A stretch of DNA of 64,000 nt from an uncultured Roseburia sp. (lineage in GTDB: Bacteria; Bacillota; Clostridia; Lachnospirales; Lachnospiraceae): NCBI GenBank assembly GCA_947644305.1, contig CANRYS010000012.1, forward strand, positions 1 to 64,000. The letters run 5' to 3'. Below are positions 21,707 through 30,910 of this stretch, one piece after another (position 1 is the stretch's first letter; the number at the start of each line of letters is the position of its first letter). The translations under genes and the position numbers were made by a program. Below the pieces are notes generated by a model, which was not told the origin of the DNA, did no database searches, and saw nothing but the letters and a program-made list of their open reading frames with translations.

Positions 21707-22483
21707 ATGATGAGTCACAAAATTATTGCGATAGCGAATCAGAAGGGTGGTGTCGGTAAGACTACGACTACAATCAATCTTTCTGCTGCTTTAGCTGAAA
21801 AAGGTAAAAAAGTTCTTATGATAGATATGGATCCACAGGGCAATGGGTCAAGTGGTCTGGGTGTTGACAAAGATGAGCTAGATATTACAGTATATCAATT
21901 GATGATTGGAACAAATACTTTTGATGAATGTGTAAAGAAAAATGTTTTAGAAAATTTAGATGTACTTCCAGCCAATGTTAATTTAGCGGGTGTTGAGATT
22001 GAGACTTTGGATATGGAGGACAGAAATTATATTTTATCAAAGGAAATCGAAAAGATAAGAGATTCATATGATTATATATTGATTGATTGCCCCCCTTCCC
22101 TAAACAGCCTTACCATAAATTCTATGACGACAGCGGATGCTGTATTAGTTCCGATACAATGTGAGTATTATGCTTTAGAGGGATTGAGTCAGTTAATTTA
22201 TACGATTAATCTGGTAAAGGATCGTTTGAATCCAAGACTCCAAATAGATGGTGTAGTATTTACAATGTACGATGGAAGAACGAACCTTTCACTCCAGGTT
22301 ATTGAAAATGTTAGAGAAAATTTGGATCATAAAATATATAATACGATCATTCCCCGTAGCGTGCGATTGGCAGAAGCTCCAAGTTATGGACTTCCCATTA
22401 GTATTTATGATAGTAAATCAACGGGTGCGAAGGCTTACCGGGCATTGGCAGAAGAAATGATTGAAAAAGGAGATGAAAAATAA
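21707..22483 (+). CDS. parA: chromosome partitioning ATPase ParA/Soj
   Basis: A 258-residue Walker-type ATPase with the deviant P-loop KGGVGKTT, switch motif DMDPQGN and DCPPSL. It works with ParB in origin segregation and regulates DnaA in related species. The start is one of two adjacent ATG codons. A TATAAT at 21629-21634 suggests a promoter after parS site 2, though its -35 is poor. Confidence 0.97.
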   Translation: MMSHKIIAIANQKGGVGKTTTTINLSAALAEKGKKVLMIDMDPQGNGSSGLGVDKDELDITVYQLMIGTNTFDECVKKNVLENLDVLPANVNLAGVEIETLDMEDRNYILSKEIEKIRDSYDYILIDCPPSLNSLTINSMTTADAVLVPIQCEYYALEGLSQLIYTINLVKDRLNPRLQIDGVVFTMYDGRTNLSLQVIENVRENLDHKIYNTIIPRSVRLAEAPSYGLPISIYDSKSTGAKAYRALAEEMIEKGDEK

Positions 22484-23356
22484 ATGGCGGTAAAAAGGGG
22501 ACTTGGAAAAGGCATAGATACGATTATTCCAAATAAAAATGTAGGATTAAATAGTACAGCAGAAACAAAAATAAAGGTAGAAGAAACCATTGACATAAAC
22601 AGAGTAGAGCCAAATAAAGATCAGCCGAGAAAGACTTTTAATGAGGATTCTCTGATTGAATTATCGGAGTCCATCAAACAGCATGGAATCGTACAGCCTT
22701 TGGTAGTGGCAAAGAGAGATGATTATTTTGAGATAATTGCCGGTGAGAGAAGATGGCGTGCGGCAAAGTTAGCAGGTCTAAAAAAAGTACCGGTTGTAGT
22801 TAAAGATTATTCTCCCCAGGAAATCATGGAGATTGCACTGATCGAAAATATTCAGAGGGAAGATCTGAATCCAGTAGAGGAAGCCATGGCTTATCAGCGT
22901 TTGATACAGGAATATAACTTGAAGCAAGACGAAGTGGCAGAGAGAGTATCGAAAAGCCGGACAGCAATTACAAACTCCATTCGGCTTTTAAAGTTGGATG
23001 AGCGTGTACAGAGTATGTTGGTAGAAGAGAATATTTCCAGTGGACATGCCAGAGCATTGCTTGCCATAAAGGATAACGATGAACAATATAATATAGCCAT
23101 GAAGATATTTGATGAAAAGTTAAGTGTTCGTGAGACAGAAAAGCTAATTAAATCTCTTGGGAGAGAAAAGAAACCAGGAAAAAAGAAAGAAGAGCTGAAA
23201 AATGAATTTGTTTATCGTGATCTGGAAGAGAAACTTAAGATGATCACCGGAACAAAGGTCACTATTAATAGAAAAACCGAAAAATCTGGAAGAATTGAGA
23301 TCGAGTATTATACTCCTGAGGATTTGGAAAAGATCATTGGTTTATTAAATAACTAG
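22484..23356 (+). CDS. parB: chromosome partitioning protein ParB/Spo0J
   Basis: A 290-residue CTP-dependent clamp. Seen: N-terminal KRGLGKGIDTIIP, box motif GERRWRAAKLAGL, the IENIQREDLNP motif, and the helix-turn-helix region (QDEVAERVSKSRTAITNSIR). Starts directly after the parA stop. It loads at the two parS sites beside rsmG. Confidence 0.97.
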   Translation: MAVKRGLGKGIDTIIPNKNVGLNSTAETKIKVEETIDINRVEPNKDQPRKTFNEDSLIELSESIKQHGIVQPLVVAKRDDYFEIIAGERRWRAAKLAGLKKVPVVVKDYSPQEIMEIALIENIQREDLNPVEEAMAYQRLIQEYNLKQDEVAERVSKSRTAITNSIRLLKLDERVQSMLVEENISSGHARALLAIKDNDEQYNIAMKIFDEKLSVRETEKLIKSLGREKKPGKKKEELKNEFVYRDLEEKLKMITGTKVTINRKTEKSGRIEIEYYTPEDLEKIIGLLNN

Positions 23357-23383
23357 AACACACATTCGATAGGAGAGATAAAT

Positions 23384-23881
23384 ATGTTTCGTTTAAGTGA
23401 TTATGGAATAGAACCGGACATCGTTATAGTGAGCCTAGCAGGTGTCCTTGTAGTTATGTTTGTTTTACTTATTGTCGTTCTTGTTAAGATGAGCAATCTC
23501 AAGAATAAGTATACGAATTTTATGGAAGGAAAGGACGGCAAAAGCCTGGAAGAGTCATTTCAGAAAAAATTTGAGAATATGGATTATGTCAATGAAGAAT
23601 TGAAAAAGATCGACTGGCAGATCAACAATATCAATGAAAATTTATTGCACACATATCAGAAGGTTGGCATCGTAAAATACGATGCGTTTAAAGAGATCGG
23701 GGGTACACTTAGTTTTGTATTGGTACTCTTGACTAAGAACAATAACGGATTTATTTTGAATTCTATGCACTCCAATAGTGAAGGCTGTTATACTTATATC
23801 AAAGAGGTAAAAGGTGGAGAAGTATTTGTAACTCTTTCGGAAGAAGAGAGACAGGCATTGGAGATGGCGAAGGCGCAGTAA
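23384..23881 (+). CDS. DUF4446 family membrane protein
   Basis: A 165-residue protein with one transmembrane helix (about residues 16-36), a coiled-coil segment (about 50-95) and a conserved C-terminal domain including VGIVKYDAFKEIGG and SFVLVLL. DUF4446 is commonly found after parB in Clostridia. Function unknown; location suggests a link to the segregation or sporulation machinery, but that is inference. Confidence 0.85.
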   Translation: MFRLSDYGIEPDIVIVSLAGVLVVMFVLLIVVLVKMSNLKNKYTNFMEGKDGKSLEESFQKKFENMDYVNEELKKIDWQINNINENLLHTYQKVGIVKYDAFKEIGGTLSFVLVLLTKNNNGFILNSMHSNSEGCYTYIKEVKGGEVFVTLSEEERQALEMAKAQ

Positions 23882-24010
23882 TAAGCCTTTGCCATAAAAA
23901 TAGAATTACCTGCCTATGCAAGCAGATGAATTGACACCGAGTGGAATATAAAGGGTATAAAAAAAGCCCTTACCCAGCAGTTGCAGGTCTGCCAAACAAG
24001 GACTCGGGAG

Positions 24011-24083
24011 TACGCCTTTGGGGGCTCGAACCCCAGACACCCTGATTAAGAGTCAGGTGCTCTACCAACTGAGCTAAAGGCGC
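24011..24083 (-). tRNA. tRNA-Lys(CTT)
   Basis: On the minus strand, 73 nt: acceptor GCGCCTT/AAGGCGT (G-T first pair), D-loop AGCTCAGTTGGTAGAGC, anticodon arm CTGACTCTTAATCAG (CTT), T-arm GGGGTTCGAGCCCC. CCA is not encoded. The rest of the 350-nt interval 23882-24232 holds only this tRNA and its promoter. Confidence 0.95.
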
Positions 24084-24105
24084 TTATCTTTAAGCTACAA
24101 GAGAT

Positions 24106-24134
24106 ATTATATAATAGAATATGAAAAAAAGCAA
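24106..24134 (-). promoter_or_regulatory. promoter of tRNA-Lys
   Basis: On the minus strand, TTGCTT (24129-24134), 17 nt, then TATAAT (24106-24111). Confidence 0.65.
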
Positions 24135-24232
24135 TAAAAAAAATATAAAAAAAATCTAAAACTCGAAAAAAATGTAAATAATAAAATTATTATATCAATT
24201 TTTTGTTGGTTTTGGTACAGGAAGGAATTAAA

Positions 24233-25423
24233 ATGGCTAAATATTCAAAAACAAACAAAAAAATAAGAGAAACTTTAAAGGCTTTACTGGCGAATACGGG
24301 AAGATTGATATTGATCGTGGCTGCCTGCAGTATCGTTATCGCAGTGATCATGCACTGGGAGAGTGTCATGGTAGAGTTAAGCCGGTTGATCAAGGTTCTG
24401 ATGCCTTTTATTTTGGGAATCGTACTTGCCTTTCTGATCAATCCCTTAGTGGGGAATGTTCATCAGTTTTTGAATCATTTTATTTTTAAGGATAAAAGGC
24501 AGAAGGGATGTAAGTATACCAGTGTTGCTTTGTCATATTTAATTTTGTTGGGAGTACTAACAGTAACGATAGTTTATATTGTTCCACAAATTTCTGAGAG
24601 CTTAAAGGAATTAACAAGATCATTGGGGTATGGATATAATTATGTGATCAACAATACTTCGGAGATACAGGAAAAATATCCTTTTCTGCCAATGGAAGAT
24701 ATCAAACAGCTTTTATTGAAGGTAGTATCGGAAAATATTTTTGGATATGGAACTGATTTAGCAAAGTTTGTCTTTCCTTATTTGTATAATCTTTCTGCTT
24801 CCTTTATCAAAGGATTTATTGATGTTATATTTGGAATTGTTATATCTTGTTATATCATTTTGGATAAAGAGAAGATTTCCAAACAGATCAGAAGAATTAT
24901 ATATGCGTTTACCAATGGAAAGCAGGCCCCGGTTATTTGGGATACCTTCCGGGAATGTAACCATATTTTTAATGGATTCTTGTATGGAAAGACCATTGAT
25001 TCTCTGATTATTGGTGTCTTGTCACTGATTGTCATGTCTGTGATTCAGCTTCCCTATGGATTGCTTCTCAGCGTGATCGTCGGAGTCACGAACATGATTC
25101 CATATTTCGGTCCCTTTATAGGTGCTATTCCAGGGGTAATTATTTATCTTGTAATAGAGCCGAAGTACGCTATTATTTACGTGATCATGATACTAGTTCT
25201 GCAGCAGTTCGATGGTTTATATCTAGGACCAAAAATCCTTGGTGATCTCACAGGAATCAAACCACTCTGGGTTATCTTTGGTATCACAGTAGGCGGTGCG
25301 TACTTTGGTGTTCTTGGAATGTTTCTTGGAGTACCGACAGTGGCAGTAATTATGCATATCGTCAATGTAATTATGGAAAAGAAGATTAAAAAAAGGATGA
25401 TACAGGAATATAAAAATAATTAG
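24233..25423 (+). CDS. AI-2E family transporter (PerM/YdiK type)
   Basis: A 396-residue membrane protein with about eight hydrophobic segments. The conserved NMIPYFGPFIGAIP motif and the late GPKILGDLTGIKPLW segment are typical of the family, some members of which export autoinducer-2 or act as Na+/H+ antiporters. The ATG at 24233 follows GAAGGA. The substrate here cannot be told. Confidence 0.88.
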   Translation: MAKYSKTNKKIRETLKALLANTGRLILIVAACSIVIAVIMHWESVMVELSRLIKVLMPFILGIVLAFLINPLVGNVHQFLNHFIFKDKRQKGCKYTSVALSYLILLGVLTVTIVYIVPQISESLKELTRSLGYGYNYVINNTSEIQEKYPFLPMEDIKQLLLKVVSENIFGYGTDLAKFVFPYLYNLSASFIKGFIDVIFGIVISCYIILDKEKISKQIRRIIYAFTNGKQAPVIWDTFRECNHIFNGFLYGKTIDSLIIGVLSLIVMSVIQLPYGLLLSVIVGVTNMIPYFGPFIGAIPGVIIYLVIEPKYAIIYVIMILVLQQFDGLYLGPKILGDLTGIKPLWVIFGITVGGAYFGVLGMFLGVPTVAVIMHIVNVIMEKKIKKRMIQEYKNN

Positions 25424-25437
25424 TATCATTTGGTGAT

Positions 25438-25458
25438 ACCTTTTGACCCCAACATCAT
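25438..25458. repeat. copy of the GGGTCAAAAGGT intergenic repeat
   Basis: The reverse complement of this 21-mer matches the left end of the element at 35888-35908 at 19 of 21 positions. It also matches the right end at 36073-36088 except for one base. It lies just after the AI-2E transporter, next to the small hairpin GTATCA/TGATAC. Confidence 0.55.
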
Positions 25459-25490
25459 TTAATATTTAGAAGATTCATGATATAATGGGT

Positions 25491-25526
25491 GGACTCTGCA
25501 ATTCTCTCAAATGTTTTGCAGAGTCC
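25491..25526. terminator. hairpin between AI-2E transporter and trmB
   Basis: GGACTCTGCA and TGCAGAGTCC form a perfect 10-bp stem with a 16-nt loop, then TGGTTTT. It lies between convergent genes and may terminate the rightward transcript. Confidence 0.55.
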
Positions 25527-25606
25527 TGGTTTTCCTGAGAAAAAATTACGTATAATCCGATGACAGTTTTTCTTCATATTCTAAACTCCCTCATATCTTT
25601 ATTTTA

Positions 25607-26272
25607 TTATATGCGGGAGCTTTTATTATGCGCAGCAACCAGACGATGGATGGGCATTCCTTTGGAAGAAAATTTTTCTTCGTATTCCGTCATCACATTA
25701 TCTTCTGCGAAGGAACTATTGTGTAGATCATAGGTTACATCTTTGAGATTCCATATTTCTGATTCTTCAATGGTCTCTACAGAGTAGTCAAAAAGTTTTC
25801 GATTATCTGTCTTAAAGCAGACGATGCCGTTCTGGTTCAAGATAATATCATAAGAAGCGAGAAACTGAGGTGAAGTCAATCTTCTTTTGGCGTGTCTTTC
25901 CTTTGGCCATGGATCTGAAAAATTCAGATAGATCCGATCAATTTCATTTTCATCAAATACTTCTAAAAGCTTTTTCGCATCCATTCGTATAAAATACAGA
26001 TTGGGAAGTTCTTTTTCCTGCCTCTTTTCGATGGCGCGGTAGAGTACACTGGAATACATCTCGATACCGATATAATTAATTTTCGGGTGAAGTTCTGCCA
26101 ATGTATGAACAAATTTTCCTTTTCCCATTCCGATCTCAATATGGATGGGATGATCGTTTCCAAAGAAGGTATTCCATCTTCCTTTATGCTCTTCGGGATC
26201 TTGAATTACATAAATACTATGTGCGATGGCTTCTTCCGCCCCTTTTACATTTCGTAATCTCATTTTAATCAT
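25607..26272 (-). CDS. trmB: tRNA (guanine46-N7)-methyltransferase
   Basis: About 221 residues, SAM-dependent. Motifs seen: the IHIEIGMGKGKF SAM loop and the NFSDPWPKERHAKRRLT catalytic stretch of TrmB. A longer frame to 26344 adds a hydrophobic lead without a ribosome site. 26272 follows AAAGG closely, and 26263 (MRLRNVKGAEEA) is an equally plausible start. Confidence 0.93.
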   Translation of the reverse strand: MIKMRLRNVKGAEEAIAHSIYVIQDPEEHKGRWNTFFGNDHPIHIEIGMGKGKFVHTLAELHPKINYIGIEMYSSVLYRAIEKRQEKELPNLYFIRMDAKKLLEVFDENEIDRIYLNFSDPWPKERHAKRRLTSPQFLASYDIILNQNGIVCFKTDNRKLFDYSVETIEESEIWNLKDVTYDLHNSSFAEDNVMTEYEEKFSSKGMPIHRLVAAHNKSSRI

Positions 26273-26351
26273 TTTACCTTTCTTTACGGACATTCCGCCT
26301 ATGATGGCACACAATATTTTATCAAAAATTTGTAAAAATGACAATATTATA

Positions 26352-26380
26352 TTGGAAAATTCGTAAAAATCGTGTATTAT
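26352..26380 (+). promoter_or_regulatory. promoter of the HD-GYP / carboxypeptidase operon
   Basis: TTGGAA (26352-26357), 17 nt, then TATTAT (26375-26380), about 40 nt before the ATG at 26422. Confidence 0.6.
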
Positions 26381-26421
26381 TGTAATAAGGGATTAAATTA
26401 AATAAAAATTGGTGGTGTTTT

Positions 26422-27516
26422 ATGGAAGAAAGGAAAGTTGTATTTGTTCCAGTCAGCAATATCATTCCAGGTATGATCGCAGCGAATGATATTTGTGACA
26501 GGAATAACCAGCTTATCATACCGAAGGATTCGGTTATTGATGGAGCTGGAATAACGAGAATAACTCTTTTTGAGATTACGAGTGTAACAGTATATGCAGA
26601 TGATCCATTGCTGCTGCAGATACACGAACAAAATTTTCAGAATCAATTTGCATCTACAGAGGAAAAAGCAGAGTTTATTGAATTTAGAAAAAATTATAAT
26701 TCAACGCTGGAATTTGTGTCTAAAAAGTTAAAACAGCTTTTGAATACAGATGAGGAGATCGATTATACGGAGCTTGTAAATGAAGTGGACAAGCTAGTTT
26801 ATGTATCTCAAAGTAAGTATCATATCTTCAATATGCTACACGACATAAAAACCTTTGCCGATGAGACCTTTCGGCATACTCTGAATGTTGCAATAATTAA
26901 TAACATATTTGCCGAATGGTTGAAGATGGATGAAGAAGAAAAAAAGAATCTGACACTATGTGGATTACTCCACGATCTAGGGAAACTTTTTGTGGATAAA
27001 GACATTTTAAGAAAGCCTGGCAAACTTACCGATGATGAATTTGAGCAAATTAAACAGCATCCAGTTTTGGGATTTAATTGCTTGAAGAATAAAAAAGTCC
27101 CGGATTGTGTCAAACAGGGAGTACTTCTACATCATGAAAGAAGTGATGGAAAAGGATATCCATATGGTTTCAAGATTAATGAAATAGCTCCTTTTGCTGC
27201 TATTACTTCTATCGCAGACGTCTATGAGGCGATGACAGCCACAAGAGTTTATCGAAAAGGCATGAGTCCATTTGATGTGATTCGTATTTTTGAAGAAGAA
27301 GGTAAAAAACAGTTTGACCCTGTCTACTTGCTTCCATTACTGAAGCATTTGACGAATACATATCTCCAGCACAGGGTAATATTAAGCAATGGATTGACAG
27401 GGAAAGTTGTCCTTATCAATAAAGATGAGTTGTCACATCCTATGGTCATGCTGGATGATGAAACATTTTTAGATTTGTCCAAATCAAGAGGTGTAAAGAT
27501 AACGGAGGTTCAATAA
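26422..27516 (+). CDS. HD-GYP domain cyclic-di-GMP phosphodiesterase
   Basis: A 364-residue cytoplasmic protein. The HD pair is in LCGLLHDLGK, and the intact GYP motif is HHERSDGKGYP, with IADVYEAMTA following; all metal and substrate motifs of active HD-GYP enzymes are visible. The N-terminal 130 residues form an uncharacterised regulatory region. It is predicted to hydrolyse c-di-GMP, opposing the GGDEF protein at 40778. The next gene, a cell-wall carboxypeptidase, begins 1 nt after its stop, so the two are co-transcribed. Confidence 0.88.
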   Translation: MEERKVVFVPVSNIIPGMIAANDICDRNNQLIIPKDSVIDGAGITRITLFEITSVTVYADDPLLLQIHEQNFQNQFASTEEKAEFIEFRKNYNSTLEFVSKKLKQLLNTDEEIDYTELVNEVDKLVYVSQSKYHIFNMLHDIKTFADETFRHTLNVAIINNIFAEWLKMDEEEKKNLTLCGLLHDLGKLFVDKDILRKPGKLTDDEFEQIKQHPVLGFNCLKNKKVPDCVKQGVLLHHERSDGKGYPYGFKINEIAPFAAITSIADVYEAMTATRVYRKGMSPFDVIRIFEEEGKKQFDPVYLLPLLKHLTNTYLQHRVILSNGLTGKVVLINKDELSHPMVMLDDETFLDLSKSRGVKITEVQ

Positions 27517-27517
27517 A

Positions 27518-28930
27518 ATGAAAAAGCGTATGAGAGTTCTCATGGCGGGAATCTGTTTACTGGCAGGTTTAGGTATCAGTACAGAATATGCAGGAGCAGA
27601 AAGGAAATCAGCTCCTAGCATTTCTGCAGAAGCAGGATGTGTAATTGATGTTCAGTCGGGTGCTGTTTTGTATGATAAGAATATGAACAAAAGAGAGTAC
27701 CCGGCTAGTATTACCAAAATCATGACGACCTTAGTAGCGTTGGAGAATTGTTCTCTGTCCGAAGAGGTCGAGTATGGTAAATCAGCTTTTGCCAACTGGG
27801 AGCCTGGAGCATCCAATGCCAGTATAGAGGTAGGGGAAAAAATGAATATGAAGGAAAGCCTGTATGCTGTTATGCTGGCTTCAGCGAATGAAGCCTGTAA
27901 TGGTGTGGCAGACCACATAGCGGGTAGTATCGATGCTTTTGTAGGCAAGATGAACGAAAAGGCACAATCCCTGGGGTGCAAGAATACGCACTTCGCCAAT
28001 ACGAACGGACTCTGGAAAAAGGATCATTATACTACAGCATACGATATGGCGCTTATTGGGCGGGCAGCGATCCAGAACAAAGATTTTAAAGAAATAACTG
28101 GTTCCAGATCATTTATTATGTCCAAGACCAATAAAAGAAAGGCTGGATATCCCTTGGCAAATCACCATAAAATGATAAATCCGGCAGATTATCCTCAATA
28201 CGAGTATGAATATTGTGAGGGGGGTAAGACAGGATATACTTCCAAATGTCGAAATACGCTGGTTACTTTTGCGAAGAAAGGAAATATGGAGTTGGTATGC
28301 GTTATTTTGAAATGTGATAATTCTGTTTGGTTGGAGCCGAATGCCTATACCGATACGACTAGACTTTTTAATTATTGTTTTGCCAATTACGAAAAGACCA
28401 GTATTCAGCAGGATATGGCAAGTGATATCAATGAGCAGTATCTTTTTACCAAATTTAGTCCTTTTTACAGTAAGAGTACAAGTTCCCTTCATATTGAAGA
28501 AGAGGCAGGAATTATTTTGCCAAAAGGAGTATCCACAAATAAGGCGGAGAAAAAGGTGGAGTATTTTGATCAGCCTCAGGAGATGAATGGAAAGAAGGTC
28601 ATTGGGCGGCTTTCTTATATCTATAAGGGTCAGGAGGTTGGTGGATCAAATATATATTTTGAAGATAACGATTCACTGACGCTAAAAGACAGCATTGATA
28701 TGAGCAAATGGTTCGATGAGGCTATAGAAGTTGCTAAACAAGAACCATTTCCATGGAAAAAATGTATCTTAGTGATCATACTGGCAGCATGTGTCCTGGG
28801 ACTCAGTATCATTTGTTTCTTTAAGGTTCGGGCTTATCAGGTTAAAACAGAGGGTCGAAGGAGATTTAAAAAGGACCGGCATAAATTAAAGCAACGAGAA
28901 CGGGACTTTTATACCCGGCGATTAAAATAA
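27518..28930 (+). CDS. dacA: D-alanyl-D-alanine carboxypeptidase (PBP5-like)
   Basis: A 470-residue secreted, membrane-anchored peptidoglycan enzyme. A signal peptide covers residues 1-27; active-site motifs are SITK (Ser64, Lys67), SAN in MLASANEACN, and KTG in GGKTGYTS. A C-terminal transmembrane helix (about residues 416-438) is followed by a basic cytoplasmic tail, as in DacF-type enzymes. It trims the terminal D-Ala of peptidoglycan stem peptides. Overlapping control with the HD-GYP gene upstream suggests linkage of c-di-GMP signalling and wall maturation, which is inference. Confidence 0.92.
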   Translation: MKKRMRVLMAGICLLAGLGISTEYAGAERKSAPSISAEAGCVIDVQSGAVLYDKNMNKREYPASITKIMTTLVALENCSLSEEVEYGKSAFANWEPGASNASIEVGEKMNMKESLYAVMLASANEACNGVADHIAGSIDAFVGKMNEKAQSLGCKNTHFANTNGLWKKDHYTTAYDMALIGRAAIQNKDFKEITGSRSFIMSKTNKRKAGYPLANHHKMINPADYPQYEYEYCEGGKTGYTSKCRNTLVTFAKKGNMELVCVILKCDNSVWLEPNAYTDTTRLFNYCFANYEKTSIQQDMASDINEQYLFTKFSPFYSKSTSSLHIEEEAGIILPKGVSTNKAEKKVEYFDQPQEMNGKKVIGRLSYIYKGQEVGGSNIYFEDNDSLTLKDSIDMSKWFDEAIEVAKQEPFPWKKCILVIILAACVLGLSIICFFKVRAYQVKTEGRRRFKKDRHKLKQRERDFYTRRLK

Positions 28931-28940
28931 GTATGATAAA

Positions 28941-28983
28941 AATACCAGCACTTTGTTTGGTGACAAAAGAGCTGGTATTTTTT
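28941..28983 (+). terminator. terminator of the HD-GYP / carboxypeptidase operon
   Basis: AATACCAGC pairs with GCTGGTATT, with an inner CTTTTG-like stem, followed by TTTTTT. Confidence 0.85.
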
Positions 28984-29014
28984 CTAATTATGTTCATAAT
29001 ACTTTATTGTAGAT

Positions 29015-29296
29015 TTATTTTCCTTTAATGTTTGCTACATCAGCCCGAAGTTTTTCAGCGGTCTGTATCGCGTTGGTAATTTGACGAATCTGTTCTATGT
29101 AGACATCTTCTTCTGAATCTTTATGAGCTTCATAATAAAGCTTTCCTATTTCTCGATAGGTACTTTCAATGGTCTTTTCCTGGCTTCGGATCTGGCCGTT
29201 TAGGGAAGAGACCTCGGAAAATTCTTTCGCTTTGTTTGTAATATCGTTTGCCGCATCATTGAGGGCGTCCGACATCTTGTCAAAAAATCCAGCCAT
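29015..29296 (-). CDS. small coiled-coil hypothetical protein
   Basis: A 93-residue soluble, charged, mostly helical protein (AGFFDKMSDALNDAAND start; a heptad-like region from about residue 30 to the end). GGAGG precedes the ATG. It lies 26 nt after the YIP1-like membrane gene on the same strand and may be its partner. Similar small proteins occur across Lachnospiraceae, sometimes with a zinc ribbon that is absent here. Function unknown. Confidence 0.7.
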   Translation of the reverse strand: MAGFFDKMSDALNDAANDITNKAKEFSEVSSLNGQIRSQEKTIESTYREIGKLYYEAHKDSEEDVYIEQIRQITNAIQTAEKLRADVANIKGK

Positions 29297-29321
29297 GATT
29301 TATTACCTCCATTCAATTATT

Positions 29322-29966
29322 TTAGTAAAAAGAGCTTGAAAATGCAGAGTAGATCATCGTCTGTACCAGATCGGATGCGATCAGTCGGAATATAATAGCA
29401 AAGACAAAGATGTATACAATGGATACAATCACGGATAGATAAGCAGTTTTGCTCTCATCCAGTCCAAAGGCCGACTTAAATCCAAAATATTCATAAAAGA
29501 GTCCCAGTAATTCGCAGATAAAGACGAGTAATAAAGCAAATTCGGATAGTAAAAAACTAACTGGTACCGCGATGATTGTAAATGGAAGAACAGCGATACA
29601 GCGCAATGAAAGTGCATTCAAAAGTTTTCTCGCATCATTTGTTCCCTTCATGCACATTCCTGTGATCATAGCACAACCAAAAGTAATGCCGGTGAGCAGT
29701 AAGGAAAAAAAGATGGAAAGGAAAAAATATTTTATACAGTCTCCAAAACCCATCTCTAGATGAAATGCAGTAAATATTAATGACAGAATGCCGGCAAGGG
29801 CTGCCTGGGCTGCCATCAAGATCCCTGAAATAATAAAGTTTCCATTTTCAACAATTTCTTTTGCTCCCTTGGCTGGTGAACGGAGCAAATCCTTTAGGCT
29901 CCCCAAAAAGCCATTGATCATTTCCGTGGCCTCCGCAGATGTTGCAGGAATCGAAGAATTGGACAT
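29322..29966 (-). CDS. YIP1-like multi-pass membrane protein
   Basis: A 214-residue protein with five hydrophobic segments and a short soluble N-terminus; the general plan is that of YIP1-family membrane proteins. AAGGAGG lies before the start. It forms a two-gene unit with the coiled-coil gene. No catalytic motif is seen and the role is unknown. Confidence 0.6.
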   Translation of the reverse strand: MSNSSIPATSAEATEMINGFLGSLKDLLRSPAKGAKEIVENGNFIISGILMAAQAALAGILSLIFTAFHLEMGFGDCIKYFFLSIFFSLLLTGITFGCAMITGMCMKGTNDARKLLNALSLRCIAVLPFTIIAVPVSFLLSEFALLLVFICELLGLFYEYFGFKSAFGLDESKTAYLSVIVSIVYIFVFAIIFRLIASDLVQTMIYSAFSSSFY

Positions 29967-30079
29967 AAAAAATACCTCCTTAATAATAATATGAGTTTAT
30001 TGTAACATATACCTCAGAAATACCGCAAGTAAAAGAAGGAAAGAGTTGTAAATTAACTGGATAGATTTTCATTTTATGA

Positions 30080-30108
30080 TTGAAATAATGAAAGAAATAT
30101 TATATTCT
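30080..30108 (+). promoter_or_regulatory. promoter of the purine genes
   Basis: TTGAAA (30080-30085), 17 nt, then TATTCT (30103-30108), 42 nt before the ATG. No purine riboswitch fold is seen in the short leader. Confidence 0.6.
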
Positions 30109-30149
30109 ATTAGTAGAAATCTGATCACATAAAGAAAAGGAGAACGCTT

Positions 30150-30863
30150 ATGCAGAAGTTATCATTGGAACAGGAACTGAAGGAAAATGCTTATCCGGGG
30201 CGTGGCATTGTAATAGGAAAATCGCCAAATGGAAAGTACGCGGTCACTGCATATTTTATTATGGGACGCAGTGAGAACAGCAGAAATCGTGTATTTGTGG
30301 AAGATGGAGAGGGAATTCGGACACAGGCGTTTGATCCTTCCAAGCTCAGTGATCCAAGCCTGATCATCTATGCACCAGTGCGAGTTTTAGGAAATAAGAC
30401 CATTGTGACAAATGGCGATCAGACAGACACAATTTATGAACTGATGGACAAGCAGCAAACTTTTGAGCAGGCGCTTCGCACCAGAGAATTTGAGCCGGAT
30501 GGACCGAATTATACACCGAGGATCTCTGGTATCATGCACGTAGAGAATGGTAATTATAATTATGCCATGTCGATTCTTAAGAGCAGTGATGGCAACCCTG
30601 ACTCCTGTAGCCGGTATACCTTTGCTTACAGTGATCCGATAGCAGGAGAAGGACATTTTATTCATACGTATATGTGCGACGGCGATCCCCTTCCAAGTTT
30701 TGAGGGTGAGCCCAAACGGGTAGAGTTGATGGATGATATGGATGCTTTTACAGATATGCTTTGGTCCAGTCTGAATGAGGATAATAAGGTTTCTCTGTTT
30801 GTTAGATACATCGAACTTGAGAGTGGTGAGTACCGTTCTGAAATTGTAAATAAGAATCAGTAA
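30150..30863 (+). CDS. purO: IMP cyclohydrolase, PurO-type
   Basis: A 237-residue protein resembling the archaeal-type IMP cyclohydrolase that closes the purine ring (FAICAR to IMP). Family-like segments are NAYPGRGIVIGKSPNGKYAV and YFIMGRSENSRNRVF near the N-terminus, and the segment GPNYTPRISG. The next gene is an AICAR formyltransferase lacking the cyclohydrolase domain, so the usual bifunctional PurH is replaced by two proteins. GGAG precedes the start. Confidence 0.85.
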   Translation: MQKLSLEQELKENAYPGRGIVIGKSPNGKYAVTAYFIMGRSENSRNRVFVEDGEGIRTQAFDPSKLSDPSLIIYAPVRVLGNKTIVTNGDQTDTIYELMDKQQTFEQALRTREFEPDGPNYTPRISGIMHVENGNYNYAMSILKSSDGNPDSCSRYTFAYSDPIAGEGHFIHTYMCDGDPLPSFEGEPKRVELMDDMDAFTDMLWSSLNEDNKVSLFVRYIELESGEYRSEIVNKNQ

Positions 30864-30910
30864 ATAATGGAAACATGAAAATAGATTCATCGAAGAAAGG
30901 AATTTTTAAT

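Noticed and set aside
30001..30149. purine riboswitch before the purine genes
   Set aside because: Only about 40 nt lie between promoter and start, and the aptamer loops are absent.
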